DNA of 49,309 nt, from contig JAJDUQ010000323.1 of NCBI GenBank assembly GCA_022826505.1, forward strand, positions 1 through 49,309, in the 5' to 3' direction. Both the position numbers and the translations under genes were made by a program. The notes under the pieces were generated by a model, which searched no databases, was not told the DNA's origin, and saw only the letters and a program-made list of their open reading frames with translations. The DNA comes from Gammaproteobacteria bacterium (lineage in GTDB: Bacteria; Pseudomonadota; Gammaproteobacteria; HK1). Positions 41,109-49,309 of the stretch are shown piece by piece. Numbering within the stretch: the stretch's first letter is position 1; every line of letters starts with the position of its first letter.

Positions 41109-41930
41109 ATGGACGACATCAAGACAGTGATCGAGGCCGCGTTCGAACGGCGCGGTGACATCTCCCCCCAGCGTGCCGAGCCCGCGGTGAAGGACGCCGT
41201 CACCGAAGCCATCGCCCTGCTCGACTCCGGCGAGGCGAGAGTGGCCGAACCCGCGTCGGACGGCTGGGTGGTCAACGAATGGTTGAAGAAGGCGGTGCTG
41301 CTTTCATTCCGCCTCGACGACAGCGGGGTCATGGAGGGCGGCTTCACCCGTTATTTCGACAAGGTCCCGGCCAAGTACGCGGCCATGGACGATGCGGGAT
41401 TCCGCGAGCGCGGCGTCCGTGTCGTACCTCCGGCCGTGGTACGGCGCGGGGCCTACGTTGCACCGGAAGTCGTGCTCATGCCGAGCTACGTGAACATCGG
41501 TGCGTACGTCGGCTCCGGCACCATGGTCGACACATGGGCGACGGTCGGAAGCTGCGCCCAGATCGGAAGGGGCGTCCATCTTTCCGGGGGAGTCGGCATC
41601 GGTGGGGTGCTGGAACCGTTGCAGGCGAGTCCCACGATCATCGAAGACGACTGCTTCATCGGGGCGCGGTCCGAAATCGTCGAAGGCGTGGTGGTCGAAC
41701 GAGGATCGGTCGTCTCGATGGGGGTGTACATCGGGCAGAGCACCCGAATCTACGATCGCGATTCCGGCCGGGTGACGTTTGGACGAGTACCGGCCGGATC
41801 GGTCGTCGTCTCCGGCAATCTGCCGTCCGGCGATGGCAGGTACAGTCTGTATTGCGCGGTCATCGTGAAGCGCGTTGACGAGCGCACGCGCTCGAAAGTC
41901 GGCATCAACGAATTGTTGCGGACCCTCTGA
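41109..41930 (+). CDS. dapD: Tetrahydrodipicolinate N-succinyltransferase
   Basis: Transfers succinyl from succinyl-CoA in the lysine/diaminopimelate pathway. The 273-residue protein has an N-terminal helical part, [17 protein letters not shown], then a left-handed beta-helix of hexapeptide repeats ([54 protein letters not shown]) and ends GINELLRTL. The ATG at 41109 has a near-perfect AGGAGGAA seven bases upstream, overriding the longer open frame. A strong terminator follows. Confidence 0.96.
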   Translation: MDDIKTVIEAAFERRGDISPQRAEPAVKDAVTEAIALLDSGEARVAEPASDGWVVNEWLKKAVLLSFRLDDSGVMEGGFTRYFDKVPAKYAAMDDAGFRERGVRVVPPAVVRRGAYVAPEVVLMPSYVNIGAYVGSGTMVDTWATVGSCAQIGRGVHLSGGVGIGGVLEPLQASPTIIEDDCFIGARSEIVEGVVVERGSVVSMGVYIGQSTRIYDRDSGRVTFGRVPAGSVVVSGNLPSGDGRYSLYCAVIVKRVDERTRSKVGINELLRTL

Positions 41931-41976
41931 TCGCGAAATTTCCGCGGTTCGCGGCTGCGAGCTGACGATCAACACG

Positions 41977-42003
41977 AAAAGGCCCGGGGTAGCCGGGCCT
42001 TTT
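41977..42003. terminator. Intrinsic terminator after dapD, bidirectional in form
   Basis: AAAAGGCCCGG and CCGGGCCTTTT form an 11-bp stem around a GGTAG loop, ending in a T-tract on the plus strand and the mirror A-tract for the minus strand. It ends dapD transcription and could also stop minus-strand transcripts from the HU-like gene. Confidence 0.9.
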
Positions 42004-42343
42004 CTCTACAAGCTTCCATGCCTCGAATTACAAGCACCCCTTCTTCCTGACGTGCAACCACACCGGATTGCTCACTGCCCACGACGGGTTGCGAAATCGG
42101 CCCGGCCGTGAGGCTCTCGTCAAGTATCGTTCGCTCTGCACGGCACCCGGCAGGTCTGGAACTACGTACTTGTTGGTATGCCCCAATTCGTGTCAAGCAA
42201 TGCTTTCCTGTCGCCGACGGCTTTCGAATGACATGAGATCTATCGGTTACAAGCGGTTTTTTCGAATTCCAAAGATCTGTTCCGTACCCTTCGCTCCTGC
42301 CGCACCCTGCTCCACTCGCGCGGCGAAGCCGGTCCTGGCACCG
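42004..42343. other. Gene-free stretch with lower GC
   Basis: About 340 bases downstream of the HU-like gene, visibly richer in A and T than the rest of the window. Open frames here are short, with no ribosome sites or family motifs. I found no tRNA or small RNA that I could support. Confidence 0.35.
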
Positions 42344-42670
42344 TCAGTCAACCATGTCCTTCAGACCCTTCAACGGCTGAACCTTCACAACGGTGTGTGC
42401 AGGTTTCGCAGCAAACGTCGTCTCCTCGCCCGTGAAAGGATTGATGCCCTTGCGCGCCTTCCTCGCCGGCCTGCGCATCGTCTTGACTCTCAGCAGACCC
42501 GGAAGCGTGAACGTGCCGGGCCCCCGCTTCTTGATGTGACGCTGTATCTGGTTGCTCAATGAATCCATGACTTCCGTGACCTGCCTCCTCGTCAGCCCGG
42601 TGTCTTCCGCGATCGCCGACAGCAACTGGGCTTTCGTCATCGGTTGCTTGACCGCTGTCACCTTCGCCAT
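42344..42670 (-). CDS. HU/IHF-fold DNA-binding protein, viral-histone-like branch
   Basis: A 108-residue basic DNA-binding protein: MTKAQLLSAIAEDTGLTRRQVTEVMDSL helical part, PGTFTLPGLLRVKTM strand region, then RRPARKARKGINPFTG at the DNA-binding arm and a Lys-rich end. The K-x-G-P-G-x-F-T-x-P-G-L pattern is that of the HU-like family found in Xylella, Bordetella and large viruses, not of HupA/B. The ATG has GAGGGGGGAG upstream. It stands alone between two gene-free spacers. Confidence 0.85.
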   Translation of the reverse strand: MAKVTAVKQPMTKAQLLSAIAEDTGLTRRQVTEVMDSLSNQIQRHIKKRGPGTFTLPGLLRVKTMRRPARKARKGINPFTGEETTFAAKPAHTVVKVQPLKGLKDMVD

Positions 42671-42993
42671 GTGTCTGCTCCCCCCTCGACTGAGTTCTTG
42701 GTTATGCGGATGTCCCTCGTGACATCACCAGTTTGCGCTCGAATTCGAGCTTCAGAGTACGTCTTGGTGACCCGGGCGACGGCCAACTGAATTGCGCTGC
42801 ACACGCGACCAGTATTGTGGAAAATTCGTACCGCGACGTCGGGACAATCATAACCACCCCGACTATCGAATACTACCGCTCGCGGGAGGACGGACGCGTA
42901 GCGCAACGCGATGGGACCTGCCCGCACCACGCGGGAGATCGTGTCCTCCCGGTCCCCCGACCGGGGCGGCCGTGAGGGGACCCACCGAACGCC
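42671..42993. other. Spacer between pgi and the HU-like gene
   Basis: 323 bases with no supported gene. On the minus strand TATGAT (42852-42847) is a good -10 candidate for the HU-like gene, without a convincing -35. A 7-bp hairpin (CCCGGTC, CCCC loop, GACCGGG at 42948-42965) lies just after pgi but lacks a T-tract. Confidence 0.35.
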
Positions 42994-44634
42994 TCAGTGC
43001 GACAGACGCCGGTATTCGGCAATGAGTCCGGTGGTCGACGCATCGTGCAGCCCGCCGTCCCCGTGGTCCAGGAGTTCACGCGCAATCGACGTTGCGAGCG
43101 CCTTGCCCAGCTCGACACCCCACTGATCGAACGAATTCACGTTCCAGATCGCGCCCTGGACGAAGACCTTGTGCTCGTAGAGGGCAATCAGCGCGCCGAG
43201 CGTGGCGGCATCGAGGCGGTCCAGCAGCAGAGTGCTGCTCGGACGATTGCCGTCGAACACCTTGTGCGGCACGAGCGAATCGGCGCTTTGGGTCGGGTCC
43301 CCGGACGCCTCGAGTTCGGACCGGACTTCATGGGCCGATTTGCCCAGCATCAACGCTTCGGACTGCGCAAGGCAGTTCGCGACCAGCAATCGATGCTGGT
43401 CGGCGAGAGTGTGATCGCAGTGCGCCGCAACGATGAAATCCGCGGGCACGAGCCGCGTCCCCTGATGCAGCAACTGGAAGAAGGCATGCTGCCCGTTCGT
43501 GCCCGGCTCTCCCCACACGATGGGTCCGGTGGCGTAGTCGGCGGTCGTCCCCTCCAGAGTGACGCTCTTTCCGTTGCTCTCCATGTCGAGCTGCTGCAAA
43601 TGGGCCGCGAATCGATCCAGCCGCTGGTCGTACGCGAGCACCGCGTGGGTCTCGACACCGAAGAAATTGACGTACCACGTCCCGAGCAGCGCGAGCGTCA
43701 CCGGCATGTTCCGGTCCAGCGGTGCATCGCGGAAGTGAAGATCCATCGCGTGCGCACCGGCGAGCAACTCGCGAAACCTCTCCATGCCGGTCGCGATCGC
43801 GATTGGCAGCCCGATTGCGGACCACAACGAATAGCGGCCTCCGACCCAATCCTGGAACGCGAACATGCTGTCGGGCGATATTCCGAATTCCGCGACCGCG
43901 GCGCGGTTGGTCGACGCCGCCACGAAGTGTCTCGCCACTGCCGCGTCTTCTCCCAGGGAATCGACAATCCATCGCCTTGCGGCGCGGGCATTCGTCATCG
44001 TTTCCATCGTGGTGAACGTCTTCGACGCCACGACGAACAAGGTGCGGGCGGGGTCGAGGCACTCGAGAGTCGAGGTCAGGTGGGCACCGTCGATATTGGA
44101 GACGAAGTGGGTTCGAGGTCCGTCGGCGTACGGCGCGAGCGCGCGACACACCATCCCGGGTCCCAGATCCGAGCCGCCAATGCCGATGTTGACCACGTCG
44201 GTGATGCGTTGCCCGGTCCGACCCCGCCAGCCGCCCGAGCGAACCGCCTCCGAGAAGCGTTCCATCGAATCGAGCGAGCTCTCGACGCCGGCCCGCAGTA
44301 CATCGCCGACGTCGCATACCGGCGAATCCCGCGAATCGCGCAGCAACGCGTGCAGCACCGCCCGGTCTTCGGTCTCGTTGATGTGCGCGCCCGAGAACAT
44401 TGCCTGAGCCCGCTCCGTCACCCCCCGCTCGCGGGCGAGCGCATGCAGGAGACGCATTGTCTCCGCGGTCACCCGGTTCTTGGAATAGTCGAGCAGGATC
44501 CCGCACGTGCGCACGCAAAAGCGCTCGAACCGGCCGGAATCCCGGGCGAAGAGATCGCGCATATGCACTGCCGAAACGGACCGGAAGTGCGCATCGAGGG
44601 CGCGCCACGCGGCGGTGTCGGTGAGATTCGCCAT
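42994..44634 (-). CDS. pgi: Glucose-6-phosphate isomerase
   Basis: Interconverts glucose 6-phosphate and fructose 6-phosphate. The 546-residue protein has the sugar-phosphate loop [16 protein letters not shown], the signature [38 protein letters not shown] with the catalytic His region, and the C-terminal [20 protein letters not shown] signature. Length matches E. coli Pgi. The ATG at 44634 has GGAG six bases upstream; the open frame extends 51 codons further with no similarity. Confidence 0.96.
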   Translation of the reverse strand: MANLTDTAAWRALDAHFRSVSAVHMRDLFARDSGRFERFCVRTCGILLDYSKNRVTAETMRLLHALARERGVTERAQAMFSGAHINETEDRAVLHALLRDSRDSPVCDVGDVLRAGVESSLDSMERFSEAVRSGGWRGRTGQRITDVVNIGIGGSDLGPGMVCRALAPYADGPRTHFVSNIDGAHLTSTLECLDPARTLFVVASKTFTTMETMTNARAARRWIVDSLGEDAAVARHFVAASTNRAAVAEFGISPDSMFAFQDWVGGRYSLWSAIGLPIAIATGMERFRELLAGAHAMDLHFRDAPLDRNMPVTLALLGTWYVNFFGVETHAVLAYDQRLDRFAAHLQQLDMESNGKSVTLEGTTADYATGPIVWGEPGTNGQHAFFQLLHQGTRLVPADFIVAAHCDHTLADQHRLLVANCLAQSEALMLGKSAHEVRSELEASGDPTQSADSLVPHKVFDGNRPSSTLLLDRLDAATLGALIALYEHKVFVQGAIWNVNSFDQWGVELGKALATSIARELLDHGDGGLHDASTTGLIAEYRRLSH

Positions 44635-45118
44635 CGGATGCTCCAAAGCGCGTTCGCGCGGTTCCGATTCCGTCGTAGCCCGCGATGATATCTCCATCGC
44701 ATGCTTGCCATTCGCCGACAAATCGAATGCACCCGCCGAGGACGGTCCCAACCGGAGGCCCGCTCGGCGTTGCGCCGAACGGGACACCGGAATTCACGCC
44801 GCCGCGTGAATCTCGATCATCTCCGTCGCGCACGGGCGCACCGCGTGATACGGGCAACCCGAGTGTTCTCGGGCGATCGAGCGGCGTGCCCGTCCCCTTC
44901 AGCAGCAACTCTCGCCAGCGCCTCGAGGTGCTGCTCCACGACGCGATTTCGACCCGATTCCGGCCGTCCGGGCGCCTGATCCGGTCCGTTTGGCGAGCGA
45001 TTTCGGGCCTGGCGGGAATTGCTGCCCCTTCAGAGCCTCGTTCGTAAGCAGACACGGGGACGCGTACCATCAGGGAATCGTCGTCCGGATCACGGAATGG
45101 AGTTCCGAGAATCGCGCC
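44635..45118. other. Divergent spacer between pgi and glpK, no supported gene
   Basis: 484 bases. A hairpin lies at 44759-44783 (CCCG and TCGGCG arms, TTG loop, one mismatch) without a T-tract. Short frames on both strands have no family motifs. Both promoters should be here, but no clear hexamer pair was seen. Confidence 0.35.
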
Positions 45119-46606
45119 ATGTCCGACACTCCACTGCTGCTCGCCATCGACCAGGGCACGACCAGCTCGCGGGCCATCGTGTTCGACATTCACGGGGAAA
45201 TCCGAACCGTCGCTCAGCGCGAGTTCACGCAGCACTATCCGGCCGGCGGCTGGGTGGAGCATGATCCGGAGGAGATCTGGTCTTCGACCCTGACCGTCAC
45301 CCGGGAAGCGCTCGCCGCGGCCGCCGGCCCGGTCGCCGCGATCGGAATCACCAACCAGCGCGAGACCACGGTGGTGTGGGACCGCGCCACCGGAGTGCCG
45401 ATTCACCCCGCCATCGTGTGGCAGGACCGCCGCACCGCGGCGCGATGCCGGACGTTGCGCGACGCCGGACACGAGCCCGTGGTGAGCGAGAAGACCGGGC
45501 TGGTGCTCGATCCCTACTTCTCCGCCACCAAGCTCGCGTGGATTCTCGACCACGTCGACGGCGCGCGTGAACGTGCGGCCGCAGGCGAACTCGCATTCGG
45601 CACCATCGACACCTTTCTCGTCTGGCGTCTGACCGGTGGCGCGGTGCACGCGACCGACGCCACCAACGCGTCGCGCACCCTGCTCTTCGACATCCACGCG
45701 CAGCAATGGGATGACACGCTGCTGCGGCTCTTCGACGTTCCGCCCGCCGTACTTCCCGAAGTGCGCGACAGTGCCGCCGATTTTGGTACCACGTCGGTGG
45801 CCGTCCTCGGTCACGCCATCGCAATTGCGGGTGTCGCCGGCGATCAGCAGGCGGCGACGGTCGGCCAGGCCTGCTTCGAGCCGGGCATGGTGAAGAGTAC
45901 TTACGGCACCGGGTGCTTCGCGGTCATGAACACCGGCACGGAGGCGGTACGCTCGCGGCACCGGCTGCTGACCACCGTCGCCTGGCGACTCGGAGGCGAA
46001 CCGACGTACGCCCTGGAGGGCTCGATCTTCGTCGCCGGAGCGGCCGTGCAATGGCTTCGCGACGGACTGCGAATCATCGAGAACGCGCCGCAGACCGAGG
46101 CGATGGCGGCCGGAATCCCGGATTCCGCGGGCGTGTACCTGGTTCCGGCGTTCACCGGCTTCGGCGCACCGCATTGGGATCCGGACGCGCGGGGCGCGAT
46201 CTACGGCCTCACCCGAGACACCGGCCCTGCACACCTCGTGCGTGCCGCCCTGGAATCCGTCTGCCTGCAGACCCGCGACCTGATGACCGCGATGGCGGCC
46301 GATCGCGGCGCCACGATCGGTCGCCTGCGGGTCGACGGCGGCATGGTCGAGAACGCATGGCTGCTACAGATCCTCGCGGACATCGTCAACGTCGCGGTCG
46401 AGCGTCCCCGGACCGTCGAAACCACGGCACTCGGCGCCGCCTGTCTCGCGGGGCTCCAGGCCGGTGTGTATCGGTCCATCGACGACATCGGTGCACGCTG
46501 GGTGCGTGACACGGAATTCATGCCGCGGATGTCGGCCCGGGAGCGCGAACGGCTCGTGCTTGGATGGGAAAGTGCGGTAGCGCGGACCCTGGAGCACCGC
46601 GGCTGA
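45119..46606 (+). CDS. glpK: Glycerol kinase
   Basis: Phosphorylates glycerol to glycerol 3-phosphate. The 495-residue protein has the ATPase start [84 protein letters not shown] and [19 protein letters not shown]. Length is typical. The ATG at 45119 fits the family start; the ribosome site is weak. No glpF, glpD or glpR accompanies it, so it is an isolated kinase gene here. Confidence 0.95.
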   Translation: MSDTPLLLAIDQGTTSSRAIVFDIHGEIRTVAQREFTQHYPAGGWVEHDPEEIWSSTLTVTREALAAAAGPVAAIGITNQRETTVVWDRATGVPIHPAIVWQDRRTAARCRTLRDAGHEPVVSEKTGLVLDPYFSATKLAWILDHVDGARERAAAGELAFGTIDTFLVWRLTGGAVHATDATNASRTLLFDIHAQQWDDTLLRLFDVPPAVLPEVRDSAADFGTTSVAVLGHAIAIAGVAGDQQAATVGQACFEPGMVKSTYGTGCFAVMNTGTEAVRSRHRLLTTVAWRLGGEPTYALEGSIFVAGAAVQWLRDGLRIIENAPQTEAMAAGIPDSAGVYLVPAFTGFGAPHWDPDARGAIYGLTRDTGPAHLVRAALESVCLQTRDLMTAMAADRGATIGRLRVDGGMVENAWLLQILADIVNVAVERPRTVETTALGAACLAGLQAGVYRSIDDIGARWVRDTEFMPRMSARERERLVLGWESAVARTLEHRG

Positions 46607-46718
46607 CCCAGCCGCAACGCCCGGTCGGACCCGCTTCGATGGGCCGCGGTTCGGCCACGAGACCGCGCCGCGGAACCGACCGGTGCGGCACGCCTCCGCC
46701 ACCGGGACCCCGGCCGCG

Positions 46719-47039
46719 CTACTGCGCCACCGATTTCGGGGTGGGCACGATGCGGGTCACGCGAATCGCCGAGCGGTCCATGAGTTCGGCCACCCGCGGC
46801 GCGACGTCGTTCTTCCAGTAGTCGCTCTGGTAGACCACCTCGTAGAGACGCTCGCGTTCGGCTTCGGAGTCGAAGCGCCGCATCCACACGTAGACGGTAT
46901 CGTCCTCTTCGCCGCGCCAGCTCCCGGTAATCACCATGCCCCTGGAGACCTGGAACGGAATGATCTCCCCCTCCATGAACTTCACCCACTCGTCCATCCG
47001 GCCCGGATTGATCTTGTACTGACGCAGCTCGTAGAACAT
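46719..47039 (-). CDS. NIPSNAP family protein
   Basis: The 106-residue protein starts MFYELRQYKINPGRMDEWVK, has FQVSRGMVITGSWRGE, VYVWMRRFDSEAERER and ends IRVTRIVPTPKS, the NIPSNAP ferredoxin-like fold. The bacterial role is not established; homologues often sit beside metabolic enzymes. GGGAG lies seven bases before the ATG at 47039. It is about 100 bases downstream of the aminotransferase gene on the same strand, so the two may be co-transcribed. It converges with glpK. Confidence 0.85.
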   Translation of the reverse strand: MFYELRQYKINPGRMDEWVKFMEGEIIPFQVSRGMVITGSWRGEEDDTVYVWMRRFDSEAERERLYEVVYQSDYWKNDVAPRVAELMDRSAIRVTRIVPTPKSVAQ

Positions 47040-47142
47040 CGATGCTCTCCCTGGTGAAATGTCCATGCCCGGCCCGGTCCTCGTGACTCGGTTCGCAGCC
47101 CGGCGCGCCACCGCGCTTCGGGCCCGGGGTCGATGGCTCGAT

Positions 47143-48432
47143 TCAGAGCCTTTCGCGCAACCGCCCGAGTCCTGCTTCGATCGTCTCCATCGAGCGGCAG
47201 AACGCGAACCGCAGATAGCGGTCCCCCTCGTTGCCGGTGGCGTAGAAGTTGTCGCCCGGCACCGTCGCCACCCCCACTTCCTTGATGAGGTGCATCGCGG
47301 CATCGGTCGGCGACATCCCCGCGAGTGCCGGTACGTCGCGGTAGTCCGCGAAGAGATAGTAGGCGCCTTCGGGCGGACTCGCGACGAAGCCGGCGTCTCG
47401 CAGACCGCCCAGCAGCAGGTCGCGCTTCCTGCGATAGCCTTCCGCGATACCTTCGAAGAACGTCCGCTCCCGGCGCAGCAGCGACACCGCCCCCTTTTGC
47501 AGCGGTGTCGGAGCCTGGACCACGAGGTTGTCGTGCACCGCCCGCAACCTCCGGGTGCGCTCCGGCGGGGAGATCACCCAGCCGATCCTCCATCCGGTGG
47601 AGCGCCCGGTCTTGGAAATCGAGTTCACCACCAGGGTGCGATCGGCCATCCCCTCGAAACCCGCGAGATACGAATGGCGATGGCCGTCGAACGTGATGTG
47701 CTCGTAGATCTCGTCGGTGATCGCGAACAGGTCGTACGTGCGGCACATGTCCGCGATGAACGACAGATCTTCGTTGCCGAGCACCTTGCCGGTCGGGTTG
47801 TGCGGGGTGTTCACGACGAACGCCCTGACCCGCGGATCGGAGACCACGCTTCGCACCTCGTCGCGGTCGAGCCGCCAGGTGCCTGCGTCGCGATCTTCGC
47901 GAAGCGTCACGAACCTCGGCACGAACCCGAAGATCTCCGCCTGTGACGGATAGAGCTCGTGGTAGGGCTGCATCACCGCCACCGCATCGCCGGGTTCAAG
48001 CAGCGAGCGGTACGATACCGCGAGCCCTTCGCTCGCGCCGAGCACCACGGTAATCTGCTCCTCCGGGTCGGGGCGATGGCCGTAGAAGGCTTCCGTGTAG
48101 TCCGCGATCGCGTGGCGCAGCTCCGGGATTCCAAACGGGAACGAATACTGGTTGAGCTGGTCGCGCGGATTGCGCACTCCCTCGAGCAGCTCCTTCAGGG
48201 TGAGATCGAGGGAATTGCTGCCCGCCCGCCCCTGTGCGTCCAGAATTTCGCGCAGGGTCATCGAGTCGAGCCGCCGAACCCCCTCCTCCGTTCCGCCGAG
48301 CATCGCCGCGACCCCACTCCACACCATGTCGTACACGGGCGCTTCGTCGGTGAATCCCTGCGAGAAATTCACGGCCTTGTGCTCGATTGCGAGCCGGGTC
48401 ATCAGGCGGATGACGGTTTCCTTGACTTCCAC
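47143..48432 (-). CDS. PLP-dependent class I/II aminotransferase
   Basis: A fold-type I aminotransferase. The 429-residue protein has NFSQGFTDEAPV, NQYSFPFGIPELRHAIADY, PYHELYPSQAEIFGF, VVNTPHNPTGKVL, TDEIYEHITFDG and the PLP lysine in NSISKTGRSTGWRIGW. The N-terminal NFSQGF and the NQY motif resemble kynurenine/glutamine transaminase types. About 45 residues separate the two, longer than usual, so the substrate is left open. The GTG at 48432 has GAGGGAGG six or seven bases upstream. Confidence 0.9.
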   Translation of the reverse strand: MEVKETVIRLMTRLAIEHKAVNFSQGFTDEAPVYDMVWSGVAAMLGGTEEGVRRLDSMTLREILDAQGRAGSNSLDLTLKELLEGVRNPRDQLNQYSFPFGIPELRHAIADYTEAFYGHRPDPEEQITVVLGASEGLAVSYRSLLEPGDAVAVMQPYHELYPSQAEIFGFVPRFVTLREDRDAGTWRLDRDEVRSVVSDPRVRAFVVNTPHNPTGKVLGNEDLSFIADMCRTYDLFAITDEIYEHITFDGHRHSYLAGFEGMADRTLVVNSISKTGRSTGWRIGWVISPPERTRRLRAVHDNLVVQAPTPLQKGAVSLLRRERTFFEGIAEGYRRKRDLLLGGLRDAGFVASPPEGAYYLFADYRDVPALAGMSPTDAAMHLIKEVGVATVPGDNFYATGNEGDRYLRFAFCRSMETIEAGLGRLRERL

Positions 48433-48532
48433 GCAACGCCTCCCTCGTCCGGAGTCAGGACCGGAACCTACGCGCGGTTTCCGGTCCGACGTGACGGACG
48501 CACCGATGTCCGACCACCGGATTTTCAGAAAT

Positions 48533-49276
48533 TCACTTGAATGTCAAAGAGATATCAATTCGATACGGCGGAACCATCCGGGGCCGCCGCACCGACGATC
48601 CGGCAGGCGTCGTGATCGACGCGGCGCTGCCGCGCAACGGGGTGAAGCGCCGCCATATGCCCGCGCTCCCGTACGAGGACGTGGCCGAGTGTATCGCGAA
48701 GGCGCGCGACAGCGCACGGGCGAGCGAATCGTCGAAGCTCGTGTTCGAGTTCCTGGTGCTCAGGCGAAAACGCTCACCTTCCGCGCCGCGGCGGTCGCGA
48801 CCTTCGAGGCGCACCGGCCGCAGTGGCGCTCCGCCCGGACCGCCCGGGCCTGGATGCAGTCGCTGGAGAAGCACGTCTTCCCCGAGATCGGCGCCCTGCG
48901 CGTCAACACGATCGGTCAGGACGACGTCCTGCGCATCCTCAAGCCGCTGTGGAGCAGGCACCCGCAGCTCGCTCGCAAGCTCCGCCATCGTCGAGAGGAA
49001 GGTCGATTTGCCGTTGGTGGTGATGATCGTCCCCGCCGTTGCACCCATCTGCCGAAGCCGGTCGCCGATGCCCTCGAACCACTGCCCCTTCTCGGACTGG
49101 TCCCGGCTGGCCGCGCGGATAACCTGTCCAGAGCCGCACCGGCCCTTGGCGCGCCACTGAACTCCAACTGCAGCAATTCCCGCTATCTGAGAGATAGCAG
49201 AGGAATCAGGGGGTTGGGAGGCTGAGAAAAAAATGTTCTCGTAAACTTTCGTGGGAGGATTCAGCATAATGGCCAT
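48533..49276 (-). CDS. Unrecognised ORF, probably truncated, antisense to the integrase remnant
   Basis: An open frame of 247 codons. The ATG at 49276 has GGAGAG four bases upstream, and the first part (about 49276-48970) begins MAIMLNPPTKVYENIFFSAS in AT-richer DNA, then QVIRAASRDQSEKGQWFEGI and TIITTNGKSTFLSTMAELAS. I do not recognise a family. The second half is simply antisense to the integrase pieces and is unlikely to be genuine, so the real gene was probably cut by the rearrangement. A frame overlapping its start continues off the right edge. Confidence 0.3.
   Translation of the reverse strand: MAIMLNPPTKVYENIFFSASQPPDSSAISQIAGIAAVGVQWRAKGRCGSGQVIRAASRDQSEKGQWFEGIGDRLRQMGATAGTIITTNGKSTFLSTMAELASELRVPAPQRLEDAQDVVLTDRVDAQGADLGEDVLLQRLHPGPGGPGGAPLRPVRLEGRDRRGAEGERFRLSTRNSNTSFDDSLARALSRAFAIHSATSSYGSAGIWRRFTPLRGSAASITTPAGSSVRRPRMVPPYRIDISLTFK
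48580..48990 (+). pseudogene. Scrambled tyrosine integrase remnant
   Basis: Two integrase pieces occur in reversed order and in different frames. At about 48580-48757 the frame reads RTDDPAG, AALPRNGVKRRHMPALPYED and KLVFEFLVL, which is the link into the catalytic domain. From about 48757 to 48975, one frame over, comes AKTLTFRAAAVATFEAHRPQ, RTARAWMQSLEKHVFPEIGA, LRVNTIGQDDVLRILKPLW, the core-binding domain that should precede it. The catalytic Arg, His and Tyr are absent. It marks an old mobile-element end. No tRNA attachment site was seen. Confidence 0.7.
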
Positions 49277-49309
49277 GTTCTCTCCAGCGATGGGTGAGGT
49301 GTCATGGCC

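Noticed and set aside
42658..42930. 90-codon minus-strand frame overlapping the start of the HU-like gene
   Set aside because: No motif or ribosome site, and it overlaps a gene with a strong start.
42948..42965. Hairpin after pgi as a terminator
   Set aside because: The stem is only 7 bp and no T-tract follows on either strand.
43328..46234. 968-codon open frame on the minus strand
   Set aside because: It is antisense to glpK and then runs out of frame through pgi. Both of those have full conserved motifs, and the frame itself has none; long shadow frames are expected at this GC content.

Overview
The window reads as a chromosomal segment of a high-GC gammaproteobacterium. The evidence is gene order. 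ligA, zipA and smc lie side by side with a divergent cysZ. A long minus-strand block runs leuB, asd, fimV, truA, trpF, trpB, trpA, accD, folC, dedD, cvpA, purF, metZ, which is the order known from Pseudomonas and relatives, with trpBA between trpF and accD. DksA, GluQ, ZipA, FimV and DedD point the same way. I cannot name the genus. No rRNA, tRNA or CRISPR array was found.

Layout. 1-5639 (minus): ligA (cut by the left edge), zipA and smc, for DNA ligation, division and chromosome organisation. 5640-6188: divergent spacer with a perfect hairpin and about three decayed tandem repeats of roughly 130 bp. 6189-8819 (plus): cysZ, dksA, a structured spacer and gluQ. 8780-13114: corrinoid adenosyltransferase, a small DUF465 protein, an M17 aminopeptidase, an endonuclease/phosphatase-fold protein and a HAD phosphatase. 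13287-19479 (plus): a complete suf operon, sufB-C-D-S-U-T plus a Rieske ferredoxin, with four consecutive start/stop overlaps, preceded by two strong IscR-type-1-like boxes on a promoter. 19540-25708 (minus): an orphan TRAP solute receptor, a Cache-HAMP membrane sensor with no output domain, msrB, a glycerate 2-kinase and metZ with an attenuator-like leader. 25925-39654 (minus): the purF-to-leuB block, in which cvpA carries two separate tandem repeats. 39831-41930 (plus): queG and dapD, closed by a strong terminator. 42344-48432: HU-like protein, pgi, glpK, a NIPSNAP protein and an aminotransferase. 48433-49309: a scrambled integrase remnant and an unrecognised ORF, so a mobile or genomic-island edge.

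How the genes work together. Most of the window is core metabolism: Fe-S assembly (suf), methionine (metZ), tryptophan (trpFBA), lysine and threonine precursors (asd, dapD), leucine (leuB), purine (purF), folate (folC), fatty-acid initiation (accD), tRNA modification (truA, queG, gluQ) and central carbon (pgi, glpK, glycerate kinase). QueG and the Rieske protein are Fe-S proteins, and QueG also needs a corrinoid, so the suf operon and the corrinoid adenosyltransferase fit this neighbourhood, although that link is inference.

The least ordinary points are the double operator in front of suf, the output-less sensor beside an orphan TRAP receptor, the metZ leader, the cvpA repeats with an in-frame stop, and the permuted integrase. 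I saw no clear defence system or other wholly new multi-gene system.
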